64,000 nucleotides of DNA from positions 44,438 through 108,437 of the forward strand of contig CALWIZ010000004.1 in the NCBI GenBank assembly GCA_944380885.1, read 5' to 3'. Both the position numbers and the translations under genes were made by a program. This DNA comes from an uncultured Clostridia bacterium. GTDB taxonomy: Bacteria; Bacillota; Clostridia; Oscillospirales; Acutalibacteraceae. The notes beneath the pieces were generated by a model. That model was not told the DNA's origin. It saw only the letters and a list, made by a program, of their open reading frames with translations, and made no database searches. How positions within the stretch are numbered: the stretch's first letter is position 1; each line of letters begins with the position of its first letter. Shown here in pieces: positions 47,604 to 56,414 of this stretch.

Positions 47604-48425
47604 TTATTTAAGTTCAATTACAGCGGCAAGATTACCTCGTTTGCCAGCTGTCGCGCGGTGAGAATGAAGAACATCGGAATTACAGCAGGTGCATATATCG
47701 GTTACATCTATATTATCAGGAGATATACCGCTTGAAATCAGAATCAATCGGTTAGCTTCTGCAAGGTCAAGCATATACTTTCCGTTTTCTTTCGGAAATA
47801 CAATAGTGTCCAGCGGCAGATATGTCAGCTTGCGGAATTCGGATATAACCGGATCGTCCACTTCATAACAGCATTTGCCGATGCACGGGCCGATCGCAGC
47901 GATTATATTTTTCGGATCGCATCCGAAATCGTCAGACATTTTTTCAACTGTAAGTTTTCCTATTTCTTTTACGGTTCCTCGCCAGCCTGCGTGTGATGAG
48001 GCTATAACCTTTTTTACCGGATCGCAGAAAAGCAGGGGAGTGCAGTCGGCATACTGGGTAACAAGAGCGACGCCGCGCCGATCGGTTATAAGACCGTCAA
48101 CATCGCTGAAAGAAGGCTTGAAAATTCCAGTACCTCTGTCTTCTTCCGTGACATATCTTATATTATTTGTATGAGTCTGCCGGCTGAGAACAAGGTGAGA
48201 AATCTCAATACCTTCCGTTCCGCAAAGCCGCTTGTAGTTTTCAAGCACATTTTCGCGTGAGTCTCCGTTGTTGAAGCTGAGATTCATCTCACCGTATCTG
48301 CCGGTGCTTACCCCTCCGAGTTTGGTGGAAAAAACACAGCGGACAGCTCCGCATGCCGAGAGTTTCGGAAAAGTAATGTAGGTCACACCGTTTTTATTAT
48401 TTATCGAAAGCGATTTACTTTTCAA
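47604..48425 (-). CDS. pgeF: Peptidoglycan editing factor / laccase-domain protein (PgeF, YfiH)
   Basis: 273 residues of the Cu-oxidase_4 (DUF152) family, known as purine nucleoside phosphorylase/adenosine deaminase-like enzymes or as peptidoglycan editing factors. Metal-site motifs LSRQTHTNNI, QYADCTPLLFCDP, SSHAGWRGTV, and IGPCIGKCCYEV. Starts with TTG; GGAGG is seven bases upstream, and the start overlaps the previous stop (TTGA). Last gene of the purA-to-pgeF operon. The purine activity would fit the operon's first gene, but that link is inference. Confidence 0.93.
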   Translation of the reverse strand: MKSKSLSINNKNGVTYITFPKLSACGAVRCVFSTKLGGVSTGRYGEMNLSFNNGDSRENVLENYKRLCGTEGIEISHLVLSRQTHTNNIRYVTEEDRGTGIFKPSFSDVDGLITDRRGVALVTQYADCTPLLFCDPVKKVIASSHAGWRGTVKEIGKLTVEKMSDDFGCDPKNIIAAIGPCIGKCCYEVDDPVISEFRKLTYLPLDTIVFPKENGKYMLDLAEANRLILISSGISPDNIDVTDICTCCNSDVLHSHRATAGKRGNLAAVIELK

Positions 48426-49138
48426 TTATTTGCCTCCGTTATTTCGTCAAGCATTTTTTCAGAGTTTCTGATAAGTGTTCCTGAATAATGATTACCAATG
48501 TGATTTGATATGAATTTTAAAGCACGGTTCATCATCGGTATTCTTCCTGTCGCGGAATGGGAATCTGTCGCGATATAAGTTATATATCCTTTTTTTATAA
48601 GTTTAAGTGTTATTTTTGTACAGTTGTCATCAAAAAGAGAAGAAGCGTTGACCTGCGCCTGAATATTCTCTTTAGCAATGAATTTAAGCAGTTTTCTGAA
48701 ATTCGATGATTTGTGATAGCGTTCTATATGCGCGATGACCGGAATTATACCTTTTTTATCGCGCAGATTGCGGATATCTTTGAATAAATCGGCACCTATA
48801 CTGCTGTTTGTCAGTTCAAGAAGGAGATACATCGTATTACCGAATGTAAAATTATATACAGATTCACTTTCTCCGATATTATAATAATACAGCACTTCCG
48901 TACCGAGAAAAACGTTCGGCAGATTCATGCCTTCAATATGTGATTTCAGCTGATTGTATGAATACTGTATTTTTTTCAGATATTCTTCAAGATTTTCCCT
49001 GAAAGCGTAAAAATGGGGAGTCGCAATAACATCGGTTATACCTTGTTCTTTCATCATTTCAAGTATTTTTACGGATTCATCCAAACTTTTTGAACCGTCA
49101 TCTACACCCGGGAGAATATGTGAATGTATATCCAGCAA
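48422..49138 (-). CDS. CpsB/CapC-like PHP-domain protein (tyrosine phosphatase family)
   Basis: 238 residues. N-terminal DIHSHILPGVDDGSK is the signature of the CpsB/YwqE class of manganese-dependent phosphotyrosine phosphatases. DVIATPHFYAFR, LLELTNSS, IPVIAHIERYHK and YIATDSHSATGR are the further metal motifs. No kinase or capsule genes are nearby, so the substrate is open. I take TTG at 49138 as start, as it has GAGG nine bases upstream and gives the usual short N-terminus; a GTG five codons earlier lacks a site. The stop overlaps the pgeF start. Confidence 0.88.
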   Translation of the reverse strand: MLDIHSHILPGVDDGSKSLDESVKILEMMKEQGITDVIATPHFYAFRENLEEYLKKIQYSYNQLKSHIEGMNLPNVFLGTEVLYYYNIGESESVYNFTFGNTMYLLLELTNSSIGADLFKDIRNLRDKKGIIPVIAHIERYHKSSNFRKLLKFIAKENIQAQVNASSLFDDNCTKITLKLIKKGYITYIATDSHSATGRIPMMNRALKFISNHIGNHYSGTLIRNSEKMLDEITEANN

Positions 49139-49157
49139 AAATAACCGCCTCACATTT

Positions 49158-49934
49158 TTACAGTAAATTATTTAAGTATTCATACGAACGGTAAATTTCA
49201 TCGTATGAGTTATATGAGTTATTGTAAACCTCAATTATGCAGCTTCCGTTATAATTCTTTTTTTCAAGAGTTTGAAAAAACCGTTTAAAATCAAAGCCGC
49301 CGTTTCCGGGGAGCTGACAATCGGATGAGATACTGTGGTCGCTTATATGATAGTGCTTTATGTTTTCTGAAAATTCCTCAATAAGAACATATGGGTCATA
49401 TCCGCAGCGGACCGACTGCTTTATATCTATACAGAATTCCGCCTCATCACCGAGTATTTCTTTCATTGAGCGGAGAAATTCGATATCACCGGCGCGGTAT
49501 CTGACGACGTTTTCCTGCAATATAGTCGCACCGTTCTGACGGGTTATATCTTTAAGGCGAATATAACGTTCGCAATATTCCTCATCATTCAGTACCCCGT
49601 TAGGTTTTCCGCCATGCATAATAATATACTTTGCACCAAGCTGCGCCGCCGCCTCGGAATAACGTTTATACTGTTCCTCCGCCTCACGGTAGCGGCGGTC
49701 GTATGCCGAAAATATCATAAACGATTCGGCAAGCGACATTGTAGGATGCAGGGAATCAACCGATATTCCGTATTCATTCCTTATATCCTCAAGCATATCA
49801 ATAAATGACTGCTTTAACTCGCACAGTGCGTTAAAAAAAATTTCTGTATGTTTTATTCCCGCTCTGCCGATATTTTCCAGAGAAATTTCAGTTTCAAGAG
49901 GATAAAAGCATGATGTTGAAACTCCGAGATTCAT
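49158..49934 (-). CDS. Sugar phosphate isomerase/epimerase-like TIM barrel
   Basis: 258 residues of the xylose isomerase-like (AP endonuclease 2) family. LGVSTSCFYPLETEISLENIGRAGIKHTEIFF at the start, AKYIIMHGGKP, TILQENVVRY, FCIDIKQSVRCG and HYHISDHS follow the metal and substrate positions of the barrel. The exact sugar is unknown. AAAGGAG precedes the ATG; a 16-residue longer reading starts inside rqcH. One base separates it from the rqcH stop. Confidence 0.85.
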   Translation of the reverse strand: MNLGVSTSCFYPLETEISLENIGRAGIKHTEIFFNALCELKQSFIDMLEDIRNEYGISVDSLHPTMSLAESFMIFSAYDRRYREAEEQYKRYSEAAAQLGAKYIIMHGGKPNGVLNDEEYCERYIRLKDITRQNGATILQENVVRYRAGDIEFLRSMKEILGDEAEFCIDIKQSVRCGYDPYVLIEEFSENIKHYHISDHSISSDCQLPGNGGFDFKRFFQTLEKKNYNGSCIIEVYNNSYNSYDEIYRSYEYLNNLL

Positions 49935-49935
49935 T

Positions 49936-51639
49936 TTAAGCTCCTTTAGTTTTTTCGTCCGACAAATCGGAAGGTGTAACATAAACGGTTTTATTTGTTG
50001 TGTAAATTACCATTCCGGGTTTTGCTCCGTTCGGTTTTTTTACATATTTAACCGGCGTGTAATCAACAGGTACTTGTGACGAGGCTGACGCTTTTGAATT
50101 TTTTGCCGCAAGCATAGCCGCTTTTTTAATAGTTTCATCCGAAACGCTTTCTCCGCGGCACATAACGATAACATGCGAACCGGGAATATTTTTGACATGG
50201 AACCAAAGGTCGTTTTTTGAGGCGAGAACCGTAGTGATGTAATCATTCTGACGGTTATTCTTTCCTACAAGTATTTTATATCCTTCTGAGCAGGTATATT
50301 CCCTGTAACCGGGTGCCTGCGTGTTTTTTTTCTTTTCTTTGGGTCTTTTTATATATCCTGCGGCCGTAAGCTCATCACGAATTTCAGATATTTCCGAGAG
50401 TGACTCGCTTCTGGATATACTGTCAAGAACAGAATCAAGATATATCAGTTCTTTTCTGTCCTCGCCAGTCAGCTTTGTAAGCGTCTGCTCCGCCGTATAT
50501 GTTTTTTTATAGTCCTTAAAATATTTTGCCGCGTTCTGCTGGGGCGATAGTGCAGGGTCAAGAGGAATACGTATCAGCTTCATATCTTCGTAATAATTTT
50601 CTGCTTCAATGAACCGCGCGCCCGGCTCTGCGCGGTAAAGATTAGCTTTCAGTAGCTCGCCGTATATCCGCAGCTGTTCCCGGTTCTCACATTTTTTAAG
50701 CTCGAGAAGTCTCGCGGCAAGTTTTTTTTCTGTTCGTGATTTTATATTATTTGTCAATTTCAGAATATCTGCCGCCGCTTTATGAATGCGCTCAGCGTTT
50801 TCTCTTTTTATATAAAAAGCGTCAAGCAGTTCTGAAAAGCTGCCGTATTGCTGCTTTTTAAATTTTCCGCCGTACTGCGATATGTCAGTGTATGAAAAAT
50901 CGTAAGGCGAACCGTCTTCTTGCATCAGTAATAACGGTTTGTTATTATGCTTAATATCTTCAGCTATTGATTTAAGCGCGGTATAACCGTCTTTACAGAT
51001 TTCCGCCCTGTAAACCGCTTCGCGGCAGATAAGAGGGGAGAAGCCGTCAATTCCGTCAAGCAAAACACCGACAGGATTTTCTTCCGAGGTGATTTTTTCG
51101 CCGTATAATTTTATTACGCTGTCATCAAGCGGATTGCATTTATGCTTTCTTTCAGGAAAAGAATACTGTGCTCCGGGTAAAATCAATCTCTCAGATGTTT
51201 CAGGATCACTGTGTCTCAGCGAATCGATTATTTTTCCGTCCTGCCCAACAAGAATAATATTGGTTTTATTTCCTATAAATTCGGCAATAAGGCGCAGTTC
51301 GATAATATCTCCCATTTCATTTGAGGACGTAAATGTAAATACGGCTATTCTTTCAAATTCAGGCTGAGTAACACCTATGAGCTTAGCAGACGAAAGATAT
51401 TTTCTCATCAGCATACAGAACATTGGCGGAGATTTGGGATTTTCGTATTTATTTTCCGTAAACTGAATTCTTGCCGAGCCCTGCTTTATGCATATAAGAA
51501 GTCTTTTGCAAAAATCTTTTTTGCGTAACAAAAACACCAGCTCATCTTTTGAAGGCTGGTATATTTTGTCAATATGCGAGTTGCAGGCTTCGTTAAGCTC
51601 TGAAACTGTTTTATGAAGAAAAGCGCCGTCAAATGCCAT
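49936..51639 (-). CDS. rqcH: Ribosome quality control protein RqcH (NFACT family)
   Basis: 567 residues. NFACT-N (MAFDGAFLHKTVSELN), a coiled-coil middle (about 290-430), and NFACT-R at the C-terminus with DLWFHVKNIPGSHVIVM. RqcH binds obstructed 50S subunits and recruits Ala-tRNA to add poly-Ala tails (known in Bacillus). Earlier annotation as fibronectin-binding protein is a misnomer for this family. The chosen ATG has GGAG upstream and sits one base after the trmK stop; the longer reading would lie entirely in trmK. Neighbours trmK and yhaM are also tRNA/RNA enzymes. Confidence 0.96.
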   Translation of the reverse strand: MAFDGAFLHKTVSELNEACNSHIDKIYQPSKDELVFLLRKKDFCKRLLICIKQGSARIQFTENKYENPKSPPMFCMLMRKYLSSAKLIGVTQPEFERIAVFTFTSSNEMGDIIELRLIAEFIGNKTNIILVGQDGKIIDSLRHSDPETSERLILPGAQYSFPERKHKCNPLDDSVIKLYGEKITSEENPVGVLLDGIDGFSPLICREAVYRAEICKDGYTALKSIAEDIKHNNKPLLLMQEDGSPYDFSYTDISQYGGKFKKQQYGSFSELLDAFYIKRENAERIHKAAADILKLTNNIKSRTEKKLAARLLELKKCENREQLRIYGELLKANLYRAEPGARFIEAENYYEDMKLIRIPLDPALSPQQNAAKYFKDYKKTYTAEQTLTKLTGEDRKELIYLDSVLDSISRSESLSEISEIRDELTAAGYIKRPKEKKKNTQAPGYREYTCSEGYKILVGKNNRQNDYITTVLASKNDLWFHVKNIPGSHVIVMCRGESVSDETIKKAAMLAAKNSKASASSQVPVDYTPVKYVKKPNGAKPGMVIYTTNKTVYVTPSDLSDEKTKGA

Positions 51640-51640
51640 G

Positions 51641-52327
51641 TCAGTTCTCCGATTTTTTAAGTAAATTACCGATTTGCGCGGCAGCATCGGCATAATATTT
51701 GTATTCAGATTTTTTTTCGGGCAGATTTTGAAGGGCAGACGCACAGCTGAAGAGTCTGTTATACTGTTTTTCGGCATAGAGCCGCCCATCAGGTGCCGAT
51801 AGATCTGTTTTTCCTATGTAGTAAAACCAGTCAGGACAGCAGATAATTTTTCCGGTATACACTGCTCTTATTACAGAATAAACCTTTCCGTTCTCTTCAA
51901 CGGCGGTTTCATCAGAAATTTCAAATCCGTTTTCACAAAGATAACGCCTTAAAATTTCCGGTGATGTTGTGGGCTGAAGAATAAGCAGAACAGGCGGAGA
52001 TAGCTTAAGCCATCCGGTACGTTTGATTATTCCGGAAATAACTTCTCCGCCTATACCGGCAATTATTACCGTATCCGCTTCAGATTTTTTTACAGATGAA
52101 AGACCGTCGCAAAGTCTGGTTTCAATTCCGACAACACCTGAAAGCGCAATATTTTTTCTTGCGTTTTCAAGAGGAAGCGGACGGATATCGGTAGCTATGA
52201 CCCTGCGCGCCTTTTTGCTTTTTATAAGCATAATAGGCAAATACGCGTGGTCGGTTCCGACATCGCAGACATTTGAATTTTCAGGTACAAGAGAAGCGAT
52301 GAGCGACAGTCTTTTTGTAAGCGTCAT
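51641..52327 (-). CDS. trmK: tRNA (adenine(22)-N1)-methyltransferase TrmK
   Basis: 228 residues. SAM-binding DVGTDHAYLPI near residue 22, VIATDIRPLPLENARKN as the second motif, and the catalytic VIIAGIGGEVI around 90. The C-terminal part is a coiled-coil-rich helix pair. In Firmicutes TrmK methylates A22 of certain tRNAs. Its ATG shares one base with the stop of the DUF1858 gene (TAATG). Confidence 0.95.
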   Translation of the reverse strand: MTLTKRLSLIASLVPENSNVCDVGTDHAYLPIMLIKSKKARRVIATDIRPLPLENARKNIALSGVVGIETRLCDGLSSVKKSEADTVIIAGIGGEVISGIIKRTGWLKLSPPVLLILQPTTSPEILRRYLCENGFEISDETAVEENGKVYSVIRAVYTGKIICCPDWFYYIGKTDLSAPDGRLYAEKQYNRLFSCASALQNLPEKKSEYKYYADAAAQIGNLLKKSEN

Positions 52328-52527
52328 TATTTGTTTTCAAAATGCTTGTTGAGCTTTTCAATAAGCGCGTCACAGTCAGTTCCGTGAACCTCGCATGCCT
52401 GCTCAATGCTCTCGCCGCGTGAAGCTGGGCAGCCAAGGCAGTGCATACCTATTTCAAAGAAATATTCGGCAGCGCTGCTGTCAATATCAAGTACTTCGCC
52501 TATAAGCATATCTTTTGTAATTTTCAT
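52327..52527 (-). CDS. DUF1858-family protein with CxxC
   Basis: 66 residues. The pattern MKITKDMLIGEVLDIDSSAAEYF followed by HCLGCPAS is the DUF1858 (PF08984) signature; such proteins are thought to bind metal or act in redox through the CxxC. ATG at 52527 is preferred to one three codons upstream because AGGA is eight bases away. It lies between yhaM and trmK and is coupled to trmK by a one-base overlap. Confidence 0.88.
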   Translation of the reverse strand: MKITKDMLIGEVLDIDSSAAEYFFEIGMHCLGCPASRGESIEQACEVHGTDCDALIEKLNKHFENK

Positions 52528-52557
52528 TTTGATCATCCTTTATATTTTTAATTAGTA

Positions 52558-53529
52558 TCAGAATAAATTTATTTTATTATTCAAATCTTTTCTTGAGTGA
52601 TTGAAGAGCTTGCGGTTATCCATTGCCCATACTCTTGCCGAAAAATCGTCAGATGACGCGGCTGAGACAGCTTCACGCATTTCATAAACCCTTGAATCCA
52701 TTAGGTCAAGCTCGCTTAAAAGCTCCGCCTCGATAAACATAGGCCGTACCGCGGCGCCGAATTCAGGCTCGCCGTGGTGTGACAGCACCATATGCTCAAG
52801 CAGCATCGCCGTTTTACGGTCAATAGAGAGCTTTTCGGCATACTTTTCAACAACCATTGCGCCCATTGCCAAATGACCGAGAAGATTTCCTTCATTTGAG
52901 TAGCCGGTGGCAACTCCGGTATCGGCGACATTGAATTCGGAGAGCTTTGCGATATCGTGAAGTATCGCTCCGGATATCAGCAGCTCGCGATCAACAAAAG
53001 GATATACCGCGCATACTCCCTCTGCAAGCCTCACGATTGACAGTGTGTGCAGAAGAAGTCCGCCTCGAACCGCATGATGAAGCTTAAAAGCGGCAGGCCA
53101 GTAGAGAAGGGCAAGTCGGTTGTCATCAAGTATAGCCGTCACGATTTTTTTAAGGTCGCTGTCGGTAAAATCCGACGCAATTTTGTACAGCTCGTCAAAC
53201 ATCTGCTCTCCGGAATAGTCGGCCGATTTTACAAATTTGCCGGGATCTACTCCGTCTTCGGGCATAACAGGGCGAATCCTGTCTATCTTCAGCTGATCAG
53301 CCCCGTTATAACGCGAAACGGTGCCGCGTATTTTAATAAGCTGATTTACTGTGTATTCTCCGTGCTTTTCCTTATCATATCTCCAGAGCTTTGCGTTTAT
53401 CTCGCCATCAGAGTCCGAAAGAGTCATATCAAGATAAGCGTCGCCCTTTGAAGAAGTTTTAATATCAATATTTTTAATCAGACAGAAGCCGTCAACAAGA
53501 CCGCTGTTGTCAATAGGGGTGAAATTCAT
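52558..53529 (-). CDS. yhaM: 3'-5' exoribonuclease YhaM
   Basis: 323 residues. N-terminal OB-fold domain (LMTLSDSDGEINAKLW-like region, about 15-85) and an HD-domain phosphohydrolase core with HHAVRGGLLLHTLS, ISGAILHDIAKL and the second His-rich region MVLSHHGEPEFG. YhaM trims RNA 3' ends in Firmicutes. GGAG precedes the ATG. It follows purA by 21 bases and leads the RNA-related part of the operon. Confidence 0.94.
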   Translation of the reverse strand: MNFTPIDNSGLVDGFCLIKNIDIKTSSKGDAYLDMTLSDSDGEINAKLWRYDKEKHGEYTVNQLIKIRGTVSRYNGADQLKIDRIRPVMPEDGVDPGKFVKSADYSGEQMFDELYKIASDFTDSDLKKIVTAILDDNRLALLYWPAAFKLHHAVRGGLLLHTLSIVRLAEGVCAVYPFVDRELLISGAILHDIAKLSEFNVADTGVATGYSNEGNLLGHLAMGAMVVEKYAEKLSIDRKTAMLLEHMVLSHHGEPEFGAAVRPMFIEAELLSELDLMDSRVYEMREAVSAASSDDFSARVWAMDNRKLFNHSRKDLNNKINLF

Positions 53530-53550
53530 TTTTTTCTCCGTCCGGTAAAA

Positions 53551-54828
53551 TCAGTTTTTTATTATAATATTTTCACGTGCAGGTCCGTTGCTGACCATTG
53601 TGATTTTAAATCCGATTTCCTTTTCAATAAACTCTATGTAATTGCGGCAGTTTTCGGGAAGATCGGAATAATTTGTAATTCCGGTAATATCACATTTCCA
53701 GCCGGGAAGTGAGGTGAGAACCGGCTTTGCCTTTTCGAGAAGACCGGTAACAGGGAAGTCCTTGGTGATTTTTCCGTCTATTTCATATCCCACGCATACC
53801 TTTATCTCGTCAAGATAGGAAAGCGCATCAACAACGGTAAGGACAGCGTGCGTAGTTCCCTGAACCTCACAGCCGTATCTTGTGGCGACGCAGTCAAACC
53901 AGCCCATTCTGCGCGGACGCCCTGTTGTAGCCCCGTACTCACCGCCGTCACCGCCGTGATCGCGCATTGCTTTCGCCTCATCACCGAATATTTCACTGAC
54001 AAACGCTCCTGCTCCCACCGCCGATGAATAAGCCTTTATAACAGTGTAAATTTCTTTTATTGAATAAGGCGGAAGACCCGCACCGACAGCGCCGTATGCC
54101 GCTATTGTGTTGGAAGAGGTAACCATCGGGTATATTCCGTGATCGGTATCCTTAAGTGTTCCAAGCTGACCCTCGAGAAGAACCGTTTTTCCTTCTTTAT
54201 CGGCATTGTAAACCAGCTTTCTGACATCGCCGACAAAAGGCTCTATTCCTTTTTTCCACTCCATCATTTTATCAAATATTTCGTCCGCAGAAAGCGGTTC
54301 TTTGTGATAGAGATTTGTTATAAGGATATTTTTAATTTCAAGCACACGCTCAATTTTTGCGCGCAGAGCTTTTTCATCAAACAGCTCACAGACCTGGAAT
54401 CCGATTTTGGCATATTTATCGGAATAGAAAGGAGCTATTCCGGATTTGGTAGAGCCGAAGCTCGCTTTTCCGAGACGTTCCTCCTCATAAACATCAAAAA
54501 GCACGTGATAAGGCATAACCATCTGACAGCGCTCAGATATCATAAGCTTAGGCGCCGGAACACCTTTTTCGACAACACTGCGGTATTCATTTAAAAGTTT
54601 GTCAATATCAAGGGCAACTCCGTTGCCTATGCAGTTGATGACACCTTCGTTAAAAACGCCTGAAGGCAGTGTATGAAGAGCAAATTTACCGTATTTGTTT
54701 TTTATAGTATGACCGGCGTTTGCTCCGCCCTGAAAGCGTACGACGATATCCGCGTCACAGGCAAGCATATCGGTAATTTTACCCTTGCCCTCATCTCCCC
54801 AGTTAGCGCCCACAACAGCTTTTACCAT
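53551..54828 (-). CDS. purA: Adenylosuccinate synthetase
   Basis: IMP + aspartate + GTP to adenylosuccinate. 425 residues. GTP loop ANWGDEGKGKITDML, catalytic QGGANAGHTI with the His, QLGTLKDTDHGIYPMVTSSNT, GRPRRMGWFD near 305, and VSNGPARENIIIK at the end. It is separate from the main purine operon and not under its riboswitch; it has its own promoter with a palindrome near the start site. The ribosome site (GGGG, about 11 bases away) is weak for a first gene. PurB for the next step is in the 1-14 kb operon. Confidence 0.97.
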   Translation of the reverse strand: MVKAVVGANWGDEGKGKITDMLACDADIVVRFQGGANAGHTIKNKYGKFALHTLPSGVFNEGVINCIGNGVALDIDKLLNEYRSVVEKGVPAPKLMISERCQMVMPYHVLFDVYEEERLGKASFGSTKSGIAPFYSDKYAKIGFQVCELFDEKALRAKIERVLEIKNILITNLYHKEPLSADEIFDKMMEWKKGIEPFVGDVRKLVYNADKEGKTVLLEGQLGTLKDTDHGIYPMVTSSNTIAAYGAVGAGLPPYSIKEIYTVIKAYSSAVGAGAFVSEIFGDEAKAMRDHGGDGGEYGATTGRPRRMGWFDCVATRYGCEVQGTTHAVLTVVDALSYLDEIKVCVGYEIDGKITKDFPVTGLLEKAKPVLTSLPGWKCDITGITNYSDLPENCRNYIEFIEKEIGFKITMVSNGPARENIIIKN

Positions 54829-54858
54829 AATTTATGTACCCCATTTTTAATAAAGTAG

Positions 54859-54909
54859 TGTAACAGCACAGTTACATTTTATTATACAATGTTTAAACGA
54901 ATAATTCAA
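54859..54909 (-). promoter_or_regulatory. Promoter of the purA operon with a palindrome at the start site
   Basis: TTGAAT (54909-54904), 17-base spacer, TATAAT (54886-54881). A perfect inverted repeat TGTAAC-AGCACA-GTTACA (54859-54876) covers the likely transcription start, a plausible repressor site or leader hairpin. Confidence 0.75.
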
Positions 54910-54994
54910 TAAAAATATACGGTATACAGACATAAAATTTAAAAATTTTTTTACACATTTTAAATATGACAGAATAGCATTTTTTTCGCCGTCG

Positions 54995-56362
54995 TCATAA
55001 AGCCGCCGCTTTATGCACATTTTTTCCTATTCCTGCTTTACCGCTTTTCACAAGATACAACAGATATGCACAGCACATTATAAAGCAGACAACGGCAGAC
55101 ACCGGAACCGCGAGGCCTATTTTTAATAAGTCCGGAGAATCTCCGCGGCTTAAAATATAGGAAAGCGGTATTCGTACTGCAAAGGATGTGGCGATACCCT
55201 CAATCATTACAAAATTGGTTTTTCCGAGACCGTTGAAATAGCCGAGCAGACAAAAATATATGCTGATAAAAAGATGCTCAGCCGCACAGCCGCGCTGGTA
55301 CCTTGCCGCCGCAGCGATAACCTCCGGACTTTTTTCAAAGAGCGAAGCGAGAAATTCTGGGAAAAAGAAGGTCGCGCAGAAGGTGAGTATACCAAATAGA
55401 AAAGATATCCCGACAGAAAGCCTTAACGACCTGAAAGCGCGTTCCGGCTGATTTGCCCCTATATTCTGCGCTACAAACGCCGAAAGAGCCGACATAAATG
55501 AAATCGGGATTATAGAAAGGAAAAGGAAGAGCTTTTCTGATATGCCTATGCTCGCCGAAGCTATTAGTCCGAGCGAATTGAGTATTGCAGTGAGTATAAG
55601 GAATGAAACTCTCGTAAGGAAATCCTGAAGCGCTATCGGAACGCCCATTTTAAGTATCCTGCTTACCTGACCGCGCGCTTTAAAGCTGCTTTTTGTAATG
55701 GAAAAGGGCAGACCGCCTTTTCTTATATATATAACAGAAAATACGACGCTTACAGCCTGTGCCGCAACGGTCGCTATTGCCGCTCCCGCCGCTCCCATTT
55801 TAAAGCCTGCTACAAGTATAAGATCGCCGATTATATTTACTATACAGGCGATAAGTATAAATACAAGCGGCATTTTAGAGTCACCGACGCCCCTGAACAG
55901 TCCGCTTATAGCATTATACGCCGAAATGAAAACAATACCGGCTGTACAGATACGCACATATTCGGTTCCCGGCATCTTTGCTTCTTCCGGAATTTTAAGC
56001 AGTTCAAGAGCCTGCGTTGCAAAAATCATAAGGACGCCAAAAAACACAGCTGATACCGCAATAAGCAATTTGGTCATTCCTGCAGAAATATTTCCGGCGC
56101 GCTCTTTGTCTCCCGCGCCCATCGCCTGACCGATAAGGACAGTTACTCCGGTAGTAAGACCGATAATAATACCTGTGATTCCCTGCATAAGCTGACTGCC
56201 TGTCGCAACCGCTGAAAAGTGTGCGGTTGTGCTGTACTGTCCTACAACGATAAGGTCAACCGCTCCGTAAAGCGCCTGTAAAAGCTGGGACAGCATAAGA
56301 GGAAGCGCAAATTTTATTAGAGGAGATAGGATTTTCCCTTTAAGAAAAGTATTTTCACTCAT
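54995..56362 (-). CDS. MATE-family efflux transporter
   Basis: 455 residues and about 12 membrane helices arranged as two similar halves. The N-terminal half has LPLMLSQLLQALYGAVDLIVVGQYSTTAHFSAVATGSQLM, a MatE signature, and FISAYNAISGLFRGVGDSKMPL at the half boundary; the second half has GVPIALQDFLTRVSFLILTAI. Cation/drug antiport is the family function, with substrate unknown. The ATG at 56362 follows a weak GGATGTGA; a longer reading of 16 residues starts within a hairpin. A stable stem-loop separates it from the amidase gene. No clear terminator after the stop. Confidence 0.9.
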   Translation of the reverse strand: MSENTFLKGKILSPLIKFALPLMLSQLLQALYGAVDLIVVGQYSTTAHFSAVATGSQLMQGITGIIIGLTTGVTVLIGQAMGAGDKERAGNISAGMTKLLIAVSAVFFGVLMIFATQALELLKIPEEAKMPGTEYVRICTAGIVFISAYNAISGLFRGVGDSKMPLVFILIACIVNIIGDLILVAGFKMGAAGAAIATVAAQAVSVVFSVIYIRKGGLPFSITKSSFKARGQVSRILKMGVPIALQDFLTRVSFLILTAILNSLGLIASASIGISEKLFLFLSIIPISFMSALSAFVAQNIGANQPERAFRSLRLSVGISFLFGILTFCATFFFPEFLASLFEKSPEVIAAAARYQRGCAAEHLFISIYFCLLGYFNGLGKTNFVMIEGIATSFAVRIPLSYILSRGDSPDLLKIGLAVPVSAVVCFIMCCAYLLYLVKSGKAGIGKNVHKAAAL

Positions 56363-56380
56363 TTTTTCACATCCGTAGGT

Positions 56381-56410
56381 ATGACCGCTCTTTTTTGAAA
56401 GAACGGTCAT
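56381..56410 (-). other. Stem-loop between the amidase and MATE genes
   Basis: Twelve-position stem (56381-56392 with 56399-56410, one G-U), six-base loop, starting five bases after the amidase stop. No U tract follows, so it is more likely an mRNA stability element or weak attenuator. Confidence 0.6.
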
Positions 56411-56414
56411 AGCG

